Under the pieces are notes generated by a model. That model saw only the letters and a program-made list of their open reading frames with translations. It did not search any database and had not been told where the DNA came from. 64,000 nt of DNA from Luteipulveratus halotolerans. Lineage in GTDB: Bacteria; Actinomycetota; Actinomycetes; Actinomycetales; Dermatophilaceae. Both the position numbers and the translations under genes were made by a program. The DNA is taken from positions 2,914,001-2,978,000 of the forward strand of contig NZ_LAIR01000002.1 in assembly GCF_001247745.1 (NCBI RefSeq). Reading direction: 5' to 3'. Below, piece after piece: positions 24,134 through 31,633 of the stretch; position 1 is the stretch's first letter; every line of letters begins with the position of its first letter.

Positions 24134-25161
24134 GCATCGGTGTTGCTCTGGGCGTCTCGGTCGTCCTGCTCGTCCTGAACGCGTTCTTCGTCGCGGCCGA
24201 GTTCGCTCTGATCTCCAGCAAGCGCCACCGCCTCGAGGAGGAGGCCGCCCGTGGCAGCCGGGCCGCACGCGCAGCCGTCGCCGGCTCGCGCGAGCTCACG
24301 CTCATGCTCGCGGGGGCTCAGCTCGGCATCACGCTGTGCACGCTGGGTCTCGGCGCCCTGGCCAAGCCGGCCGTCAAGGAGCTGCTCGCCCCCGTCCTGA
24401 AGGCCACCGGGCTGCCCGAGGGGGTGGCGAGCGCGGTGTCCCTGCTGCTCGCCGTCGGGCTCGTGGTGTTCTTGCACATGGTGGTCGGCGAGATGGCCCC
24501 GAAGTCCTGGGCGATCTCGCACCCGGAGCGGTCCGCGATCCTGCTGGCCCTGCCGTTCAGGGCGTTCGCGCGCGGATCACGCTGGGCGCTGCAGGCACTC
24601 AACGGCATCGCCAACGCCATCGTCAGGCTGCTGAAGGTCGACCCGGTCGACACCGTCGCCGACGCCCACGGCCCGCACGAGCTGCAGCTGCTGCTCGCTC
24701 AGTCGCACGAGCACGGCGCCCTGCCCGACTCCGAGCACACGATGCTCTCGGGCGCGCTGCGTCTGGAGCACACGACGCTCGCCGACGTGATCCGCCCGTG
24801 GTCCGACGTCGTGACCGTGGGGGCCGACGGCACCGCCGAGCGGGGCTGTGAGATCAGCCGCGCCACCGGGCGCTCCCGACTGGTCGTGGTCGACAGCGAC
24901 GTGCCGACCGGTCTGGTGCACGTCCGCGATCTCATCACCGCCCCCGCGGACACCTCGGTCCGGTCCGTGCTGAGGCCGCTCGAGCAGCTGTCGGCCGATC
25001 TGCCGCTGATCGACGCCCTGCAGACGATGCGGGCACGACGAGCGCACCTGGCGCTGGTCGTCGACGCCGACGGGCCGCGCGGTGCGATCGCGCTGGAGGA
25101 CCTGATCGAAGAGGTGCTGGGCCGCTTCGACGACGAGACGGACCGCCGGCAGCCCGCCTGA
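24130..25161 (+). CDS. CNNM/CBS family membrane protein, short paralogue
   Basis: 343 residues, ATG 24130 overlapping the upstream stop. It has the same DUF21 domain (NAFFVAAEFALISSKRHRLEE, AGAQLGITLCTLGLG, VVGEMAPKSWAI) and a CBS pair (about 215-330; RSRLVVVDSDVPTGLVHVRD, LALVVDADGPRGAIALED), but it ends soon after (EVLGRFDDETDRRQPA). It therefore lacks the C-terminal CorC_HlyC domain of its neighbour. Tandem long/short pairs are common in actinobacteria. Likely a divalent-cation transport or sensing partner. Confidence 0.88.
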   Translation: MSIGVALGVSVVLLVLNAFFVAAEFALISSKRHRLEEEAARGSRAARAAVAGSRELTLMLAGAQLGITLCTLGLGALAKPAVKELLAPVLKATGLPEGVASAVSLLLAVGLVVFLHMVVGEMAPKSWAISHPERSAILLALPFRAFARGSRWALQALNGIANAIVRLLKVDPVDTVADAHGPHELQLLLAQSHEHGALPDSEHTMLSGALRLEHTTLADVIRPWSDVVTVGADGTAERGCEISRATGRSRLVVVDSDVPTGLVHVRDLITAPADTSVRSVLRPLEQLSADLPLIDALQTMRARRAHLALVVDADGPRGAIALEDLIEEVLGRFDDETDRRQPA

Positions 25162-25169
25162 CCTGCTCG

Positions 25170-25217
25170 CACCCTGTGAGGAAGTGAGAGCACCACCTCA
25201 CGCTTCCTCACAGGGTG
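25170..25217. repeat. Hairpin repeat family A, copy 3
   Basis: CACCCTGTGAGGAAGTGAG, loop core GAGCACCACC, then CTCACGCTTCCTCACAGGG. Between the convergent CNNM and NlpC/P60 genes. Differs from copies 1/2 by compensating changes in the inner stem. Confidence 0.85.
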
Positions 25218-25240
25218 GCTGACCCCGCGGTCGCGCTCGA

Positions 25241-25283
25241 CATGAGGAAGCGAGAGCACCACCTCACGCTTCCTCACAGGGTG
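25241..25283. repeat. Hairpin repeat family A, copy 4
   Basis: ATGAGGAAGCGAGAGCACCACC followed by the complementary CTTCCTCA arm and CAGGGTG. Tandem with copy 3, separated by 23 nt. The outer left arm is degraded (CAT in place of CTG). Confidence 0.8.
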
Positions 25284-25315
25284 CGGATCGCGGCCGCGGC
25301 GAACAGCCCCGAAGA

Positions 25316-25351
25316 CAGCAAGGCCCGCACCGTCCGGTGCGGGCCTTGCTG
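25316..25351. terminator. 16-bp hairpin terminator of the NlpC/P60 gene
   Basis: CAGCAAGGCCCGCACC pairs perfectly with its complement around GTCC, 16 nt beyond the minus-strand stop at 25368. Confidence 0.8.
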
Positions 25352-25367
25352 GTGGTGTGCTCGGTGG

Positions 25368-26153
25368 TCAGCGCACGCGACGGTAGCTGTCGCCACTCCA
25401 GTTCTTGTGGATCTTGACCTCGCCACCAGGCTTCGGCGAGTCGATCACCATGCCGTTGCCGACGTAGATCGCGACGTGACCGGCCGGGTAGCCCGAGAAC
25501 ACGAGATCGCCCGGCTGCGGGTTGCTGACGCGGTAGCCCTGCTGCTGCTGGGTACGAGCCGTGCGGTTGAGCTCGATGCCGACCTGGCGGAACACGTAGC
25601 TCGTGAAGCCGGAGCAGTCGAAGCCGTCGGGCGTGGTGCCGCCGTACACGTAGTCGGTGCCGATGTAACGCTTGGCGATCTCCACGATGCGGTCGCCGAT
25701 GGCGCTGTTGCTGCTCGAGGTCGACGAGTCGTCGTTGCTGGAGGTCGACGAGTCGGAGGAGCTGCTCTCGGTGGAGCGGTGCGGCGTGACCTTGGTGGCG
25801 ACGGAGCGCGACGCACGCTTGACCACCGGGGCGGCCGTCGTACGGCTGACCTCGACGGGCTTCTTCTTGACGAGGTCACGGGCCTCGACCACGTCGGGCA
25901 GGCGGACCTGACCGACGGACAGGACACCGGCGGAGCTGGAGGCGGCAGGCAGCGTGAGGGCTGCAGGCGCCGCGGCGACGTGGCCGGCCTCGTTCGGGGT
26001 GGTCAGGGTGGCGACACCGGATGCACCGGCGGGAGCCGCGACACCGGCGACCAGACCGCCGGAGACGGCGACGACGGCGGAGACGCGCACCGCGGTGGCG
26101 GACGTGTTGCTGGGCGCGCGGTGGCGCCCACGGGGACGGGTCTGCTCGATCAC
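25368..26153 (-). CDS. Secreted NlpC/P60 cell-wall endopeptidase under c-di-AMP riboswitch control
   Basis: 261 residues. Start GTG 26153 is supported by GGAGAGG 8 nt upstream and by the signal peptide it creates (VRVSAVVAVSGGLVAGVAAPAGASG). A Ser-rich linker (about 127-150) precedes the NlpC/P60 domain (152-261), with nucleophile C180 in DGFDCSGF and H226 in AGHVAIYVG. It cleaves stem-peptide bonds in peptidoglycan, in growth or resuscitation. The leader carries a ydaO-type riboswitch, a known arrangement for actinobacterial wall hydrolases, so expression should fall when c-di-AMP is high. Confidence 0.92.
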   Translation of the reverse strand: MIEQTRPRGRHRAPSNTSATAVRVSAVVAVSGGLVAGVAAPAGASGVATLTTPNEAGHVAAAPAALTLPAASSSAGVLSVGQVRLPDVVEARDLVKKKPVEVSRTTAAPVVKRASRSVATKVTPHRSTESSSSDSSTSSNDDSSTSSSNSAIGDRIVEIAKRYIGTDYVYGGTTPDGFDCSGFTSYVFRQVGIELNRTARTQQQQGYRVSNPQPGDLVFSGYPAGHVAIYVGNGMVIDSPKPGGEVKIHKNWSGDSYRRVR

Positions 26154-26170
26154 AGAATGAACCTCTCCTA

Positions 26171-26347
26171 CGCCTACGAGGTGAGCTGTCGGGTTCGGGT
26201 GGGAGATCACCCGGCCACCGAACGTGCATCCCCGACGAGCACGTGCGCTGGCTTCACCCCAGGACGTCTCGCGACGCCCGTTGATGGTTCCCCCGCTCCT
26301 GCCTGCGGCACTGTCACACCCGCGCCGACTGACAGGACTCGGCGGTG
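26171..26347 (-). ncRNA. c-di-AMP (ydaO-yuaA) riboswitch
   Basis: Reading the minus strand, the conserved ydaO landmarks appear in order: GGGGGAACC, CTGGGGTGAAGCC, CACCCGAACCCGACAGCTCA and CCTCGTAGGCG. The last ends 18 nt before the GTG of the NlpC/P60 gene. This class binds c-di-AMP and usually turns expression off when ligand is abundant. The boundaries are approximate; the 5' edge is set at the CCGCCGAGTCCTGTC stem. Confidence 0.9.
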
Positions 26348-26457
26348 CCAGCACGGGAGCCCTCTTTTGTGAGGGCCGGGAAGAAACGTACACGCCCGCG
26401 AAGGGGCTCGTGGGCCCGGGTCGGAAAAAAGGTGGAGCTCTCTCGTCCACACCGGAA

Positions 26458-26479
26458 AACGCCCGGAATCCCGGGCGTT
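26458..26479. terminator. 9-bp hairpin between the riboswitch leader and ideR
   Basis: AACGCCCGG and CCGGGCGTT flank AATC. It probably isolates the riboswitch transcript from the upstream minus-strand ideR gene. Confidence 0.55.
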
Positions 26480-26526
26480 CAGGTGGGCGCATCGACATGA
26501 CAGGACATGACACCCACGACCGAAAC

Positions 26527-26570
26527 ACTGATCGGTACGACGTTCCGGCCGGAACGTCGTACCGATCAGT
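26527..26570. terminator. 44-bp perfect palindrome downstream of ideR
   Basis: ACTGATCGGTACGACGTTCC plus GG is followed immediately by its exact reverse complement, with no spacer. It begins 22 nt after the ideR stop. It would form a 20-bp-plus hairpin in RNA (terminator) or a cruciform in DNA. Confidence 0.7.
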
Positions 26571-26591
26571 AGGAACGAGCCTGTGAACGGC

Positions 26592-27290
26592 CTACGGGAC
26601 CGCGACGAACACGTGCGAGGCGACGTCCGCGGGCAGCGACACCCCGTCCTCGATGCTGCGCCCGGCCGGCACCGCGATAACCCGGCCGCCCTCGCTGCGG
26701 ACCGCGACGCGCACCCCCGGCTGGACACCCGCCGCGGTCAGCACCATCAGCGCGTCGTGATCGGCCTGTGCGGGCTCACCGATGCGGCGTACGAGCACCT
26801 CACGCGGCTCGTCGACCGCCACCTCGCTCAACGCGGCGACCCCGTCACGGAACTGCTCGATCTCGATGTCCTCGCCGAGCTCGGCCAGCCCAGGGATCGG
26901 GTTGCCGTAGGGCGAGAGCTGGTGCTCCTTGAGCAGGTCGAGGATCTTGCGCTCGACACGCTCGCTCATGACGTGCTCCCAGCGGCAGGCCTCGTCGTGG
27001 ACGTACTCGAGCTCGAGGCCGATGACGTCGACCAGCAGGCGCTCGGCGAGACGGTGCTTACGCATGACCCGCGTCGCCAGGGTGCGGCCGTGGTCGGTCA
27101 GCTCGATGTGGCGGTCGCCGGCGAGCGTCAGCAGACCGTCACGCTCCATCCGCGCCACGGTCTGGGAGACGGTCGGGCCGGAGTGACCGAGCCTCTCGGC
27201 GATGCGGGCGCGCAGCGGTGGGATGCCTTCTTCCTCCAGGTCGAAGATCGTCCGGAGGTACATCTCGGTGGTGTCGATCAGGTCGCTCAC
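26592..27290 (-). CDS. ideR: Iron-dependent repressor of the DtxR/IdeR family
   Basis: 232 residues, typical length. The N-terminal winged HTH (IDTTEMYLRTIFDLEEEG, RIAERLGHSGPTVSQTVARM) is followed by the metal-binding dimerisation domain. All DtxR ligands are at canonical positions: M10, H79, E83, H98, C102, E105 and H106. A C-terminal SH3-like domain is present (about 145-232). Conserved Cys102 and the SH3 domain favour the iron-sensing IdeR/DtxR type over MntR. It should repress iron uptake when Fe2+ is sufficient. No siderophore genes lie nearby. Confidence 0.92.
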   Translation of the reverse strand: MSDLIDTTEMYLRTIFDLEEEGIPPLRARIAERLGHSGPTVSQTVARMERDGLLTLAGDRHIELTDHGRTLATRVMRKHRLAERLLVDVIGLELEYVHDEACRWEHVMSERVERKILDLLKEHQLSPYGNPIPGLAELGEDIEIEQFRDGVAALSEVAVDEPREVLVRRIGEPAQADHDALMVLTAAGVQPGVRVAVRSEGGRVIAVPAGRSIEDGVSLPADVASHVFVAVP

Positions 27291-27366
27291 CCGCTAAGGG
27301 TGCCATTCGGCGCCGACATCCGACAGCCGACGTCCGCGCACTCGGCTCCTGCCCAGGGTGCTGGGA

Positions 27367-27372
27367 CATAAT
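27367..27372 (+). promoter_or_regulatory. Candidate -10 of the DUF3105-DUF305 operon
   Basis: CATAAT, 40 nt upstream of ATG 27412, matches 5 of 6 consensus positions. The -35 region is weak. Confidence 0.4.
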
Positions 27373-27411
27373 GGCGCGCGGCCAGCCCGACGCCTCAGGA
27401 GTTCACACCCC

Positions 27412-28086
27412 ATGTCTGATGAGAACGAGCCCACGACCGAGCAGGTCGGTTCGGCCCGCGACGACGCCCGCGCCAAGCTCGCGACGATGCAGAAGAAGCA
27501 GTCGCGTCAGCAGCGCCGGGGCGGTCTGGTCATCGGCGTGGTGATCGCGGCCCTCGTCCTGGCCCTCGCCGGCGGTGGCGCCTGGCTGATCAAGCGCGAC
27601 AAGGACCAGCAGAGCGCCGGCGGCGACATCGGCCAGATCAAGACGTACAACAACCTCGGCCGCGAGCACGTCACGACCAAGGTGAAGTACCCGCAGAACC
27701 CGCCGGTCGGCGGCAACCACAACGCCGCGTGGGCCAACTGCGGCGTCTACGACAAGGTCGTCCCCAACGAGCACGCGGTCCACTCCCTCGAGCACGGCGC
27801 CGTCTGGATCACGTACAAGCCGGGCGCGCTGTCCACGGCCGACCTCAACCGGCTCAAGGGCAAGGCCCGCTCCCAGGACTACATCCTGATGTCCCAGGAC
27901 AAGACGCAGTCCACGCCCATCGTCATGACGGCCTGGGGCAAGCAGATGCACCTCAACAGCGCCAAGGACCCCAAGATCGACTCCTTCCTCAAGGACTTCG
28001 TGCAGGGCCCGCAGACGCAGGAGCCCGGCGCTTCCTGCAGCGGCGCGTACGACCCCAACACCGGCCAGACCGGCGGGGGCATGTGA
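27412..28086 (+). CDS. DUF3105 membrane-anchored extracytoplasmic protein
   Basis: 224 residues, ATG 27412 with CAGGAG upstream. A charged N-terminus is followed by one membrane span (about 37-59, GGLVIGVVIAALVLALAGGGAWL) and an outside domain with the DUF3105 hallmarks: NPPVGGNHNAAWANCGVYD, HSLEHGAVWITY and a second Cys near the end (GASCSGAY). The two Cys probably form a disulphide. Followed 4 nt later by a DUF305 gene, a pairing often seen in actinobacteria. The function of the pair is unknown. The conserved His/Cys invite a metal-binding role, which is inference. Confidence 0.88.
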   Translation: MSDENEPTTEQVGSARDDARAKLATMQKKQSRQQRRGGLVIGVVIAALVLALAGGGAWLIKRDKDQQSAGGDIGQIKTYNNLGREHVTTKVKYPQNPPVGGNHNAAWANCGVYDKVVPNEHAVHSLEHGAVWITYKPGALSTADLNRLKGKARSQDYILMSQDKTQSTPIVMTAWGKQMHLNSAKDPKIDSFLKDFVQGPQTQEPGASCSGAYDPNTGQTGGGM

Positions 28087-28090
28087 TCGG

Positions 28091-28795
28091 GTGAGCGAGC
28101 ACGACGCCCACCCCGAGGAGCCCGCCTCGGCGCCACTCACCATGCGCGAGGTACGCCGGCCGCTCCTCCTCAGCGCCGGCGCCCTGGTGATCGCCCTGGT
28201 CGCCGGCCTCGGCGGCTGGCTGCTCGCGCGACCGTCGTACCCGGCCGACGACAGCGCCGACGCCGGGTTCGCCCGCGACATGGGCGCCCACCACGCGCAG
28301 GCCGTCGAGATGTCCTGGATCGTGCGGGGAGCGGGCCCGCGGTCCGACGTCTCGACCCTCGCGTACGACATCGCCACCAGCCAGGAGAACCAGCGCGGCC
28401 AGATGCGCGGCTGGCTCGTCACCTGGGGGCTCTCCCAGGCCCGGACGGGCGAGCCCATGGACTGGATGAAGAAGTCCGGCCACAACCACACCGGGCTGGC
28501 CCCCGGCACCATGGTGATGCCCGACGGACGCATGCCGGGCATGGCCACGGACGCCCAGATGGCCCGGCTGCGCACCCTGCAGGGCCAGGCGGCCGAGGTG
28601 CTCTACCTGCAGCTGATGATCATCCACCACCGCGCCGGGGTGACGATGGCTCAGGCGTGCGTCGAGACCTGCCAGGACCCCGACGTGGTCAACCTGGCCA
28701 AGACCATGGTCAACGGACAGCGCAGCGAGATCACTCTCATGACGGACTACCTGAAGAAACGAGGGGCCCAACCACTCCCCGACCCCACCCGCTAG
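28091..28795 (+). CDS. DUF305 membrane-anchored protein
   Basis: 234 residues, GTG 28091. An N-terminal membrane span (about 24-46) leads to a four-helix DUF305 (ferritin-like) domain with the paired His motifs DMGAHHAQAVEMSWIV and IIHHRAGVTMAQACVETC. Between them is a Met/His-rich loop (MKKSGHNH, TMVMPDGRMPGM). Some family members are connected to copper handling, consistent with the Met/His loop but not proven here. Cotranscribed with the DUF3105 gene and followed by three hairpins. Confidence 0.88.
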   Translation: MSEHDAHPEEPASAPLTMREVRRPLLLSAGALVIALVAGLGGWLLARPSYPADDSADAGFARDMGAHHAQAVEMSWIVRGAGPRSDVSTLAYDIATSQENQRGQMRGWLVTWGLSQARTGEPMDWMKKSGHNHTGLAPGTMVMPDGRMPGMATDAQMARLRTLQGQAAEVLYLQLMIIHHRAGVTMAQACVETCQDPDVVNLAKTMVNGQRSEITLMTDYLKKRGAQPLPDPTR

Positions 28796-28881
28796 GAGTA
28801 TGGTCTGCGGGAATCCTTCGGCGATGTCAGCCGTTGGACCAGACGAGCGTCGCGGCGACCTCCCCCCTGTGCCGCGGCGCC

Positions 28882-28962
28882 GGGCCCCTCCCCAGGGGCC
28901 ATCGGACACCCTCGGGTGTCCCGGCCGGTTGGCGCGTTCCCCCCTGTCCGCGCCAACCGGCC
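28882..28962. terminator. Three consecutive hairpins after the DUF305 gene
   Basis: GGGCCCCT/AGGGGCC (28882-28900), GGACACC/GGTGTCC (28904-28921), and a 14-bp perfect GGCCGGTTGGCGCG stem (28923-28936 with 28949-28962) followed by CTCTTA. The last is the likely terminator. Confidence 0.7.
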
Positions 28963-29128
28963 CTCTTATGTCCTCTGGGCGTATCTCCTCCTCCGATCGG
29001 CGTCGCAGGCTCCGTCGAGTCGGCATCGTCGGTACGCCGGGCGTCCACCTGCGTACGCCGCACCTCTCCCCGCCGCCCACCACTCCCTCGTAGGCAACTG
29101 CGCCTCACGAGTCTGACCGGCGTACAAG

Positions 29129-29172
29129 TGCGTCATCTGCTGGAGAAGCAGTTACCTCGCAGGTGACGCAGT
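29129..29172. repeat. Hairpin repeat family B, copy 1
   Basis: TGCGTCATCTGC pairs with GCAGGTGACGCA. The right part (29148-29172) is, on the minus strand, 24/25 identical to 48615-48639. Lies in a 770-bp gene-poor stretch. Confidence 0.5.
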
Positions 29173-29228
29173 CCCTTGCGAGTCGTACGCCGTCATCGGG
29201 GCTCTCGTTCGCGGATCGCGAAATGCCG

Positions 29229-29257
29229 TTGCCGCCCTGTCGAACGCGACATAGCGT
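29229..29257 (+). promoter_or_regulatory. Candidate promoter of the structured 12-aa ORF locus
   Basis: TTGCCG (29229-29234), 17-nt spacer, TAGCGT (29252-29257). Transcription would start near 29264. Confidence 0.35.
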
Positions 29258-29263
29258 TCTGGG

Positions 29264-29465
29264 TACACGAGAGAGGAGGTGGTCCAGAGGTGAATTCTTC
29301 TAGGACGCGTGAGGTGACTGCGCGCTAGCGCAGCTCGTCTGTCGGACACCTCCGGTGCGCCGACGTCGGACGTGGTGGCAATACAACGCAGTCACCGCAG
29401 CCCGTGGGAGCGCGACTCGTCCATCGCGCGCCCGTCTCGAAGGAGGCGGGAGCCCACGGGCTGTT
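29264..29465 (+). ncRNA. Candidate structured small RNA / leader enclosing a short ORF
   Basis: A roughly 200-nt segment with several supporting signals. The ribosome-binding site GGAGGTG (29275-29281) can pair with CACCTCC (29347-29353). GGTGACTGCG (29313-29322) can pair with CGCAGTCACC (29387-29396). These two pairings cross, giving a pseudoknot or alternative folds. A local CTGCGC/GCGCAG hairpin (29318-29333) competes with the second. A terminal stem CAGCCCGTGGG/CCCACGGGCTG (29398-29462) closes the unit. No plus-strand gene follows directly, so it behaves like an independent RNA. Identity unknown. Confidence 0.45.
29290..29328 (+). CDS. 12-residue ORF (MNSSRTREVTAR) within the structured RNA
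   Basis: GTG 29290 has AGGAGG 10 nt upstream and ends at TAG 29326-29328. The peptide is basic and polar. The strong ribosome-binding site, and the ability of the downstream sequence to mask it, suggest regulated translation as in leader peptides. Coding is not proven. Confidence 0.35.
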   Translation: MNSSRTREVTAR

Positions 29466-29488
29466 GCGTACCCGGACGACGACACAAA

Positions 29489-29550
29489 ACGACCCGCCCT
29501 TTGCGAGACGACCCGCTCATCGGCGGGTCGTGTCGCAAGAGGCGGGTCGT
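29489..29550. terminator. Nested hairpin terminator of pdxH
   Basis: ACGACCCGCC..TTGCGA.ACGACCCGC pairs with GCGGGTCGT.TCGCAA..GGCGGGTCGT around TCATCG. That is about 25 bp with small bulges, built from two copies of the same ACGACCCGC unit. It begins 19 nt after the minus-strand pdxH stop. Confidence 0.75.
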
Positions 29551-29568
29551 CTCGTGGAGGTGGGTCGC

Positions 29569-30252
29569 TCAGGGCTGGCGACGCTCGATCGTCCAGGTGC
29601 CCTCGGTGTCGAGACCGCCTTCACCGGCGCGCACGTAGACCAGCCGGTCGTGCAGCCTGTTGCGCCGACCACCCCAGAGCTCGACCTCGTGGCAGTCGAT
29701 CCGGTAGCCACCCCAGAACGGCGGCACCGGCACGTCGTCGGTACGCCCGTGGTCGGGCCAGCGCGCGGCGTACGTCTCGTACGTCGCCTCCAGCTCCTCG
29801 CGCGTCTTGACGGGGCGGGACTGCAATGACGTCCAGGCGCTGATGCGCGAGCCCCACGGGCGCGACGTGAAGTAGCCGGTCACGACGTCCTCGGGCAGCG
29901 GCACGGCATGGCCCACGAACCGGATCGCGCGGTACATCGACTGCCAGGTCAGGGACGCTGCGACAGCCGGATTGCGTTGCAGGTCAAGGCCTTTGCGCGA
30001 CTCAAGGTTGGTGTAGAAGCCCGGTCCGTCGGTGTCGAGGTAGCGCATCAGCACCGTCCGGACGTGCGGCTGGCCGGTCTCGTCGATCGTCGCGACCGAC
30101 AGCGCCTCGGGCTCGGGCACGTCACCGCGGTCGGCCTCCCTCTGACGGGCGTCAGCCAGCCAGCCGGTCAGCGCGGACCACGGCGCAGGAGGCAGGGCCG
30201 CCTCGTCGATGCCGTCTCCGTCATAGTCCTGGCGCGCGCTGAGGTCGGTCAT
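29569..30252 (-). CDS. pdxH: Pyridoxamine/pyridoxine 5'-phosphate oxidase
   Basis: 227 residues from ATG 30252 (the frame is open further, but this start gives the usual length). It oxidises pyridoxamine- or pyridoxine-5'-phosphate to PLP using FMN and O2. Conserved FMN and substrate regions seen: RTVLMRYLDTDGPGFYTN, SRKGLDLQRNPAVAASLTW, RAIRFVGHAVPL, SRPWGSRISAWTSLQS, and the C-terminal FWGGYRIDCHEVELWGGRRNRLHDR with ERRQP as last residues. It is divergent from serC, a PLP enzyme, about 200 bp away. Confidence 0.95.
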   Translation of the reverse strand: MTDLSARQDYDGDGIDEAALPPAPWSALTGWLADARQREADRGDVPEPEALSVATIDETGQPHVRTVLMRYLDTDGPGFYTNLESRKGLDLQRNPAVAASLTWQSMYRAIRFVGHAVPLPEDVVTGYFTSRPWGSRISAWTSLQSRPVKTREELEATYETYAARWPDHGRTDDVPVPPFWGGYRIDCHEVELWGGRRNRLHDRLVYVRAGEGGLDTEGTWTIERRQP

Positions 30253-30450
30253 GACACCGAGCCTGCCACCCACAGCGGCGCGTCCGGCCAATGGCTCCCG
30301 ATCCACCGGCGTTCGCAAGAACTCCGCCTCGGACCGGGGCCGCCGTCACCGACCCGGACGGGCAGCTCGTGCAGGTCCACGCGGCCTGACGTCGGCCATC
30401 AGGTAGGACGCCCCGACCGGTCGGCGTACGGCGCTGGCACACTGCGGCGG

Positions 30451-31566
30451 GTGAGCGAGATCGTGCTGCCCCAGGAGCTGCTGCCCAGCGACGGCCGGTT
30501 CGGGTCCGGACCCTCCAAGGTGCGGCCCGAGCAGATGGCGCTGCTGTCGTCGCTGGGTCCGACCGTCATGGGCACGTCACACCGGCAGGCGCCGGTGAAG
30601 TCGCTCGTGCGCGACGTCCGCACCGGCCTGGCCGACCTGCTGCGCCTCCCGGACGGCTACGAGATCGTGCTCGGCCTCGGGGGCGCGTCGGCGTTCTGGG
30701 ACATCGCGATGTTCGGCCTGATCCGCGACAAGGCTCAGCACCTGGTGTTCGGCGAGTTCTCGTCGAAGTTCGCGACGGCCACGCAGCAGGCGCCCTTCCT
30801 CGCCGAGCCCAGCGTCATCGAGGCGGCGCCCGGCACGGTGGCCGCGCCGCGCGCCGAGGCCGGCGTCGACGTCTACGCGTGGCCGCACAACGAGACCTCC
30901 ACCGGCGCGATGGCGCCCGTACGCCGCGTGGCCGGCGCCGACGACGACGCGCTGGTGGTCATCGACGCCACCTCGGCCGCCGGCGGCCTTCCCGTCGACA
31001 TCGCCGAGACCGACGTCTACTTCTTCGCGCCCCAGAAGAACTTCGCCTCCGACGGCGGCCTGTGGCTCGCGGCGTTCTCTCCGGCTGCCCTCGAACGCGC
31101 GGCCACGGTCGCCGAATCCCGTTGGGTACCAGCGTTCTTCAGCCTCCCGACCGCCATCGACAACTCGCGCAAGGACCAGACCCTCAACACGCCCGCGCTT
31201 GCGACGATCGCCCTCATGGCCGACCAGCTGCGGTGGATGAACGACCAGGGCGGCCTCGACTGGGCCGTGTCACGTACGACCGACAGCAGCTCGCGACTGT
31301 ACGCGTGGGCCGAGCAGTCGTCGTACGCCACACCGTTCGTCACCGAGCCGGGCGGCCGCTCTCTGGTGGTCGGCACGATCGACTTCGACGAGTCTGTCGA
31401 CGCCGCGCGGATCGCGAGTGTGCTGCGGGCGCACGGCGTGGTCGACACCGAGCCCTACCGCAAGCTCGGCCGCAACCAGCTGCGCATCGGCATGTACCCC
31501 GCGGTCGAGCCGGACGACGTCACCGCGCTCACCCGCTGCATCGACCACATCGTCGAACGCCTCTGA
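30451..31566 (+). CDS. serC: Phosphoserine aminotransferase
   Basis: 371 residues. Start GTG 30451 gives SEIVLPQELLPSDGRFGSGPSKV, the usual N-terminus of the actinobacterial SerC group. PLP enzyme converting 3-phosphohydroxypyruvate and glutamate to phosphoserine and 2-oxoglutarate. Motifs: GLGGASAFWD near the phosphate-binding loop, NETSTGAMAPV, VIDATSAAGGLPVD with the PLP-ring Asp, and the Schiff-base Lys in FFAPQKNFASDGGLW. No good ribosome-binding site precedes the GTG; a CACACT element 7 nt upstream suggests a leaderless message. Confidence 0.94.
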   Translation: MSEIVLPQELLPSDGRFGSGPSKVRPEQMALLSSLGPTVMGTSHRQAPVKSLVRDVRTGLADLLRLPDGYEIVLGLGGASAFWDIAMFGLIRDKAQHLVFGEFSSKFATATQQAPFLAEPSVIEAAPGTVAAPRAEAGVDVYAWPHNETSTGAMAPVRRVAGADDDALVVIDATSAAGGLPVDIAETDVYFFAPQKNFASDGGLWLAAFSPAALERAATVAESRWVPAFFSLPTAIDNSRKDQTLNTPALATIALMADQLRWMNDQGGLDWAVSRTTDSSSRLYAWAEQSSYATPFVTEPGGRSLVVGTIDFDESVDAARIASVLRAHGVVDTEPYRKLGRNQLRIGMYPAVEPDDVTALTRCIDHIVERL

Positions 31567-31633
31567 CCCACCTCGGCGGTCATGCACCCACAAACCGATT
31601 GCCGGCGGCACGGCCGGGCGCCAGAGTGAGCGG

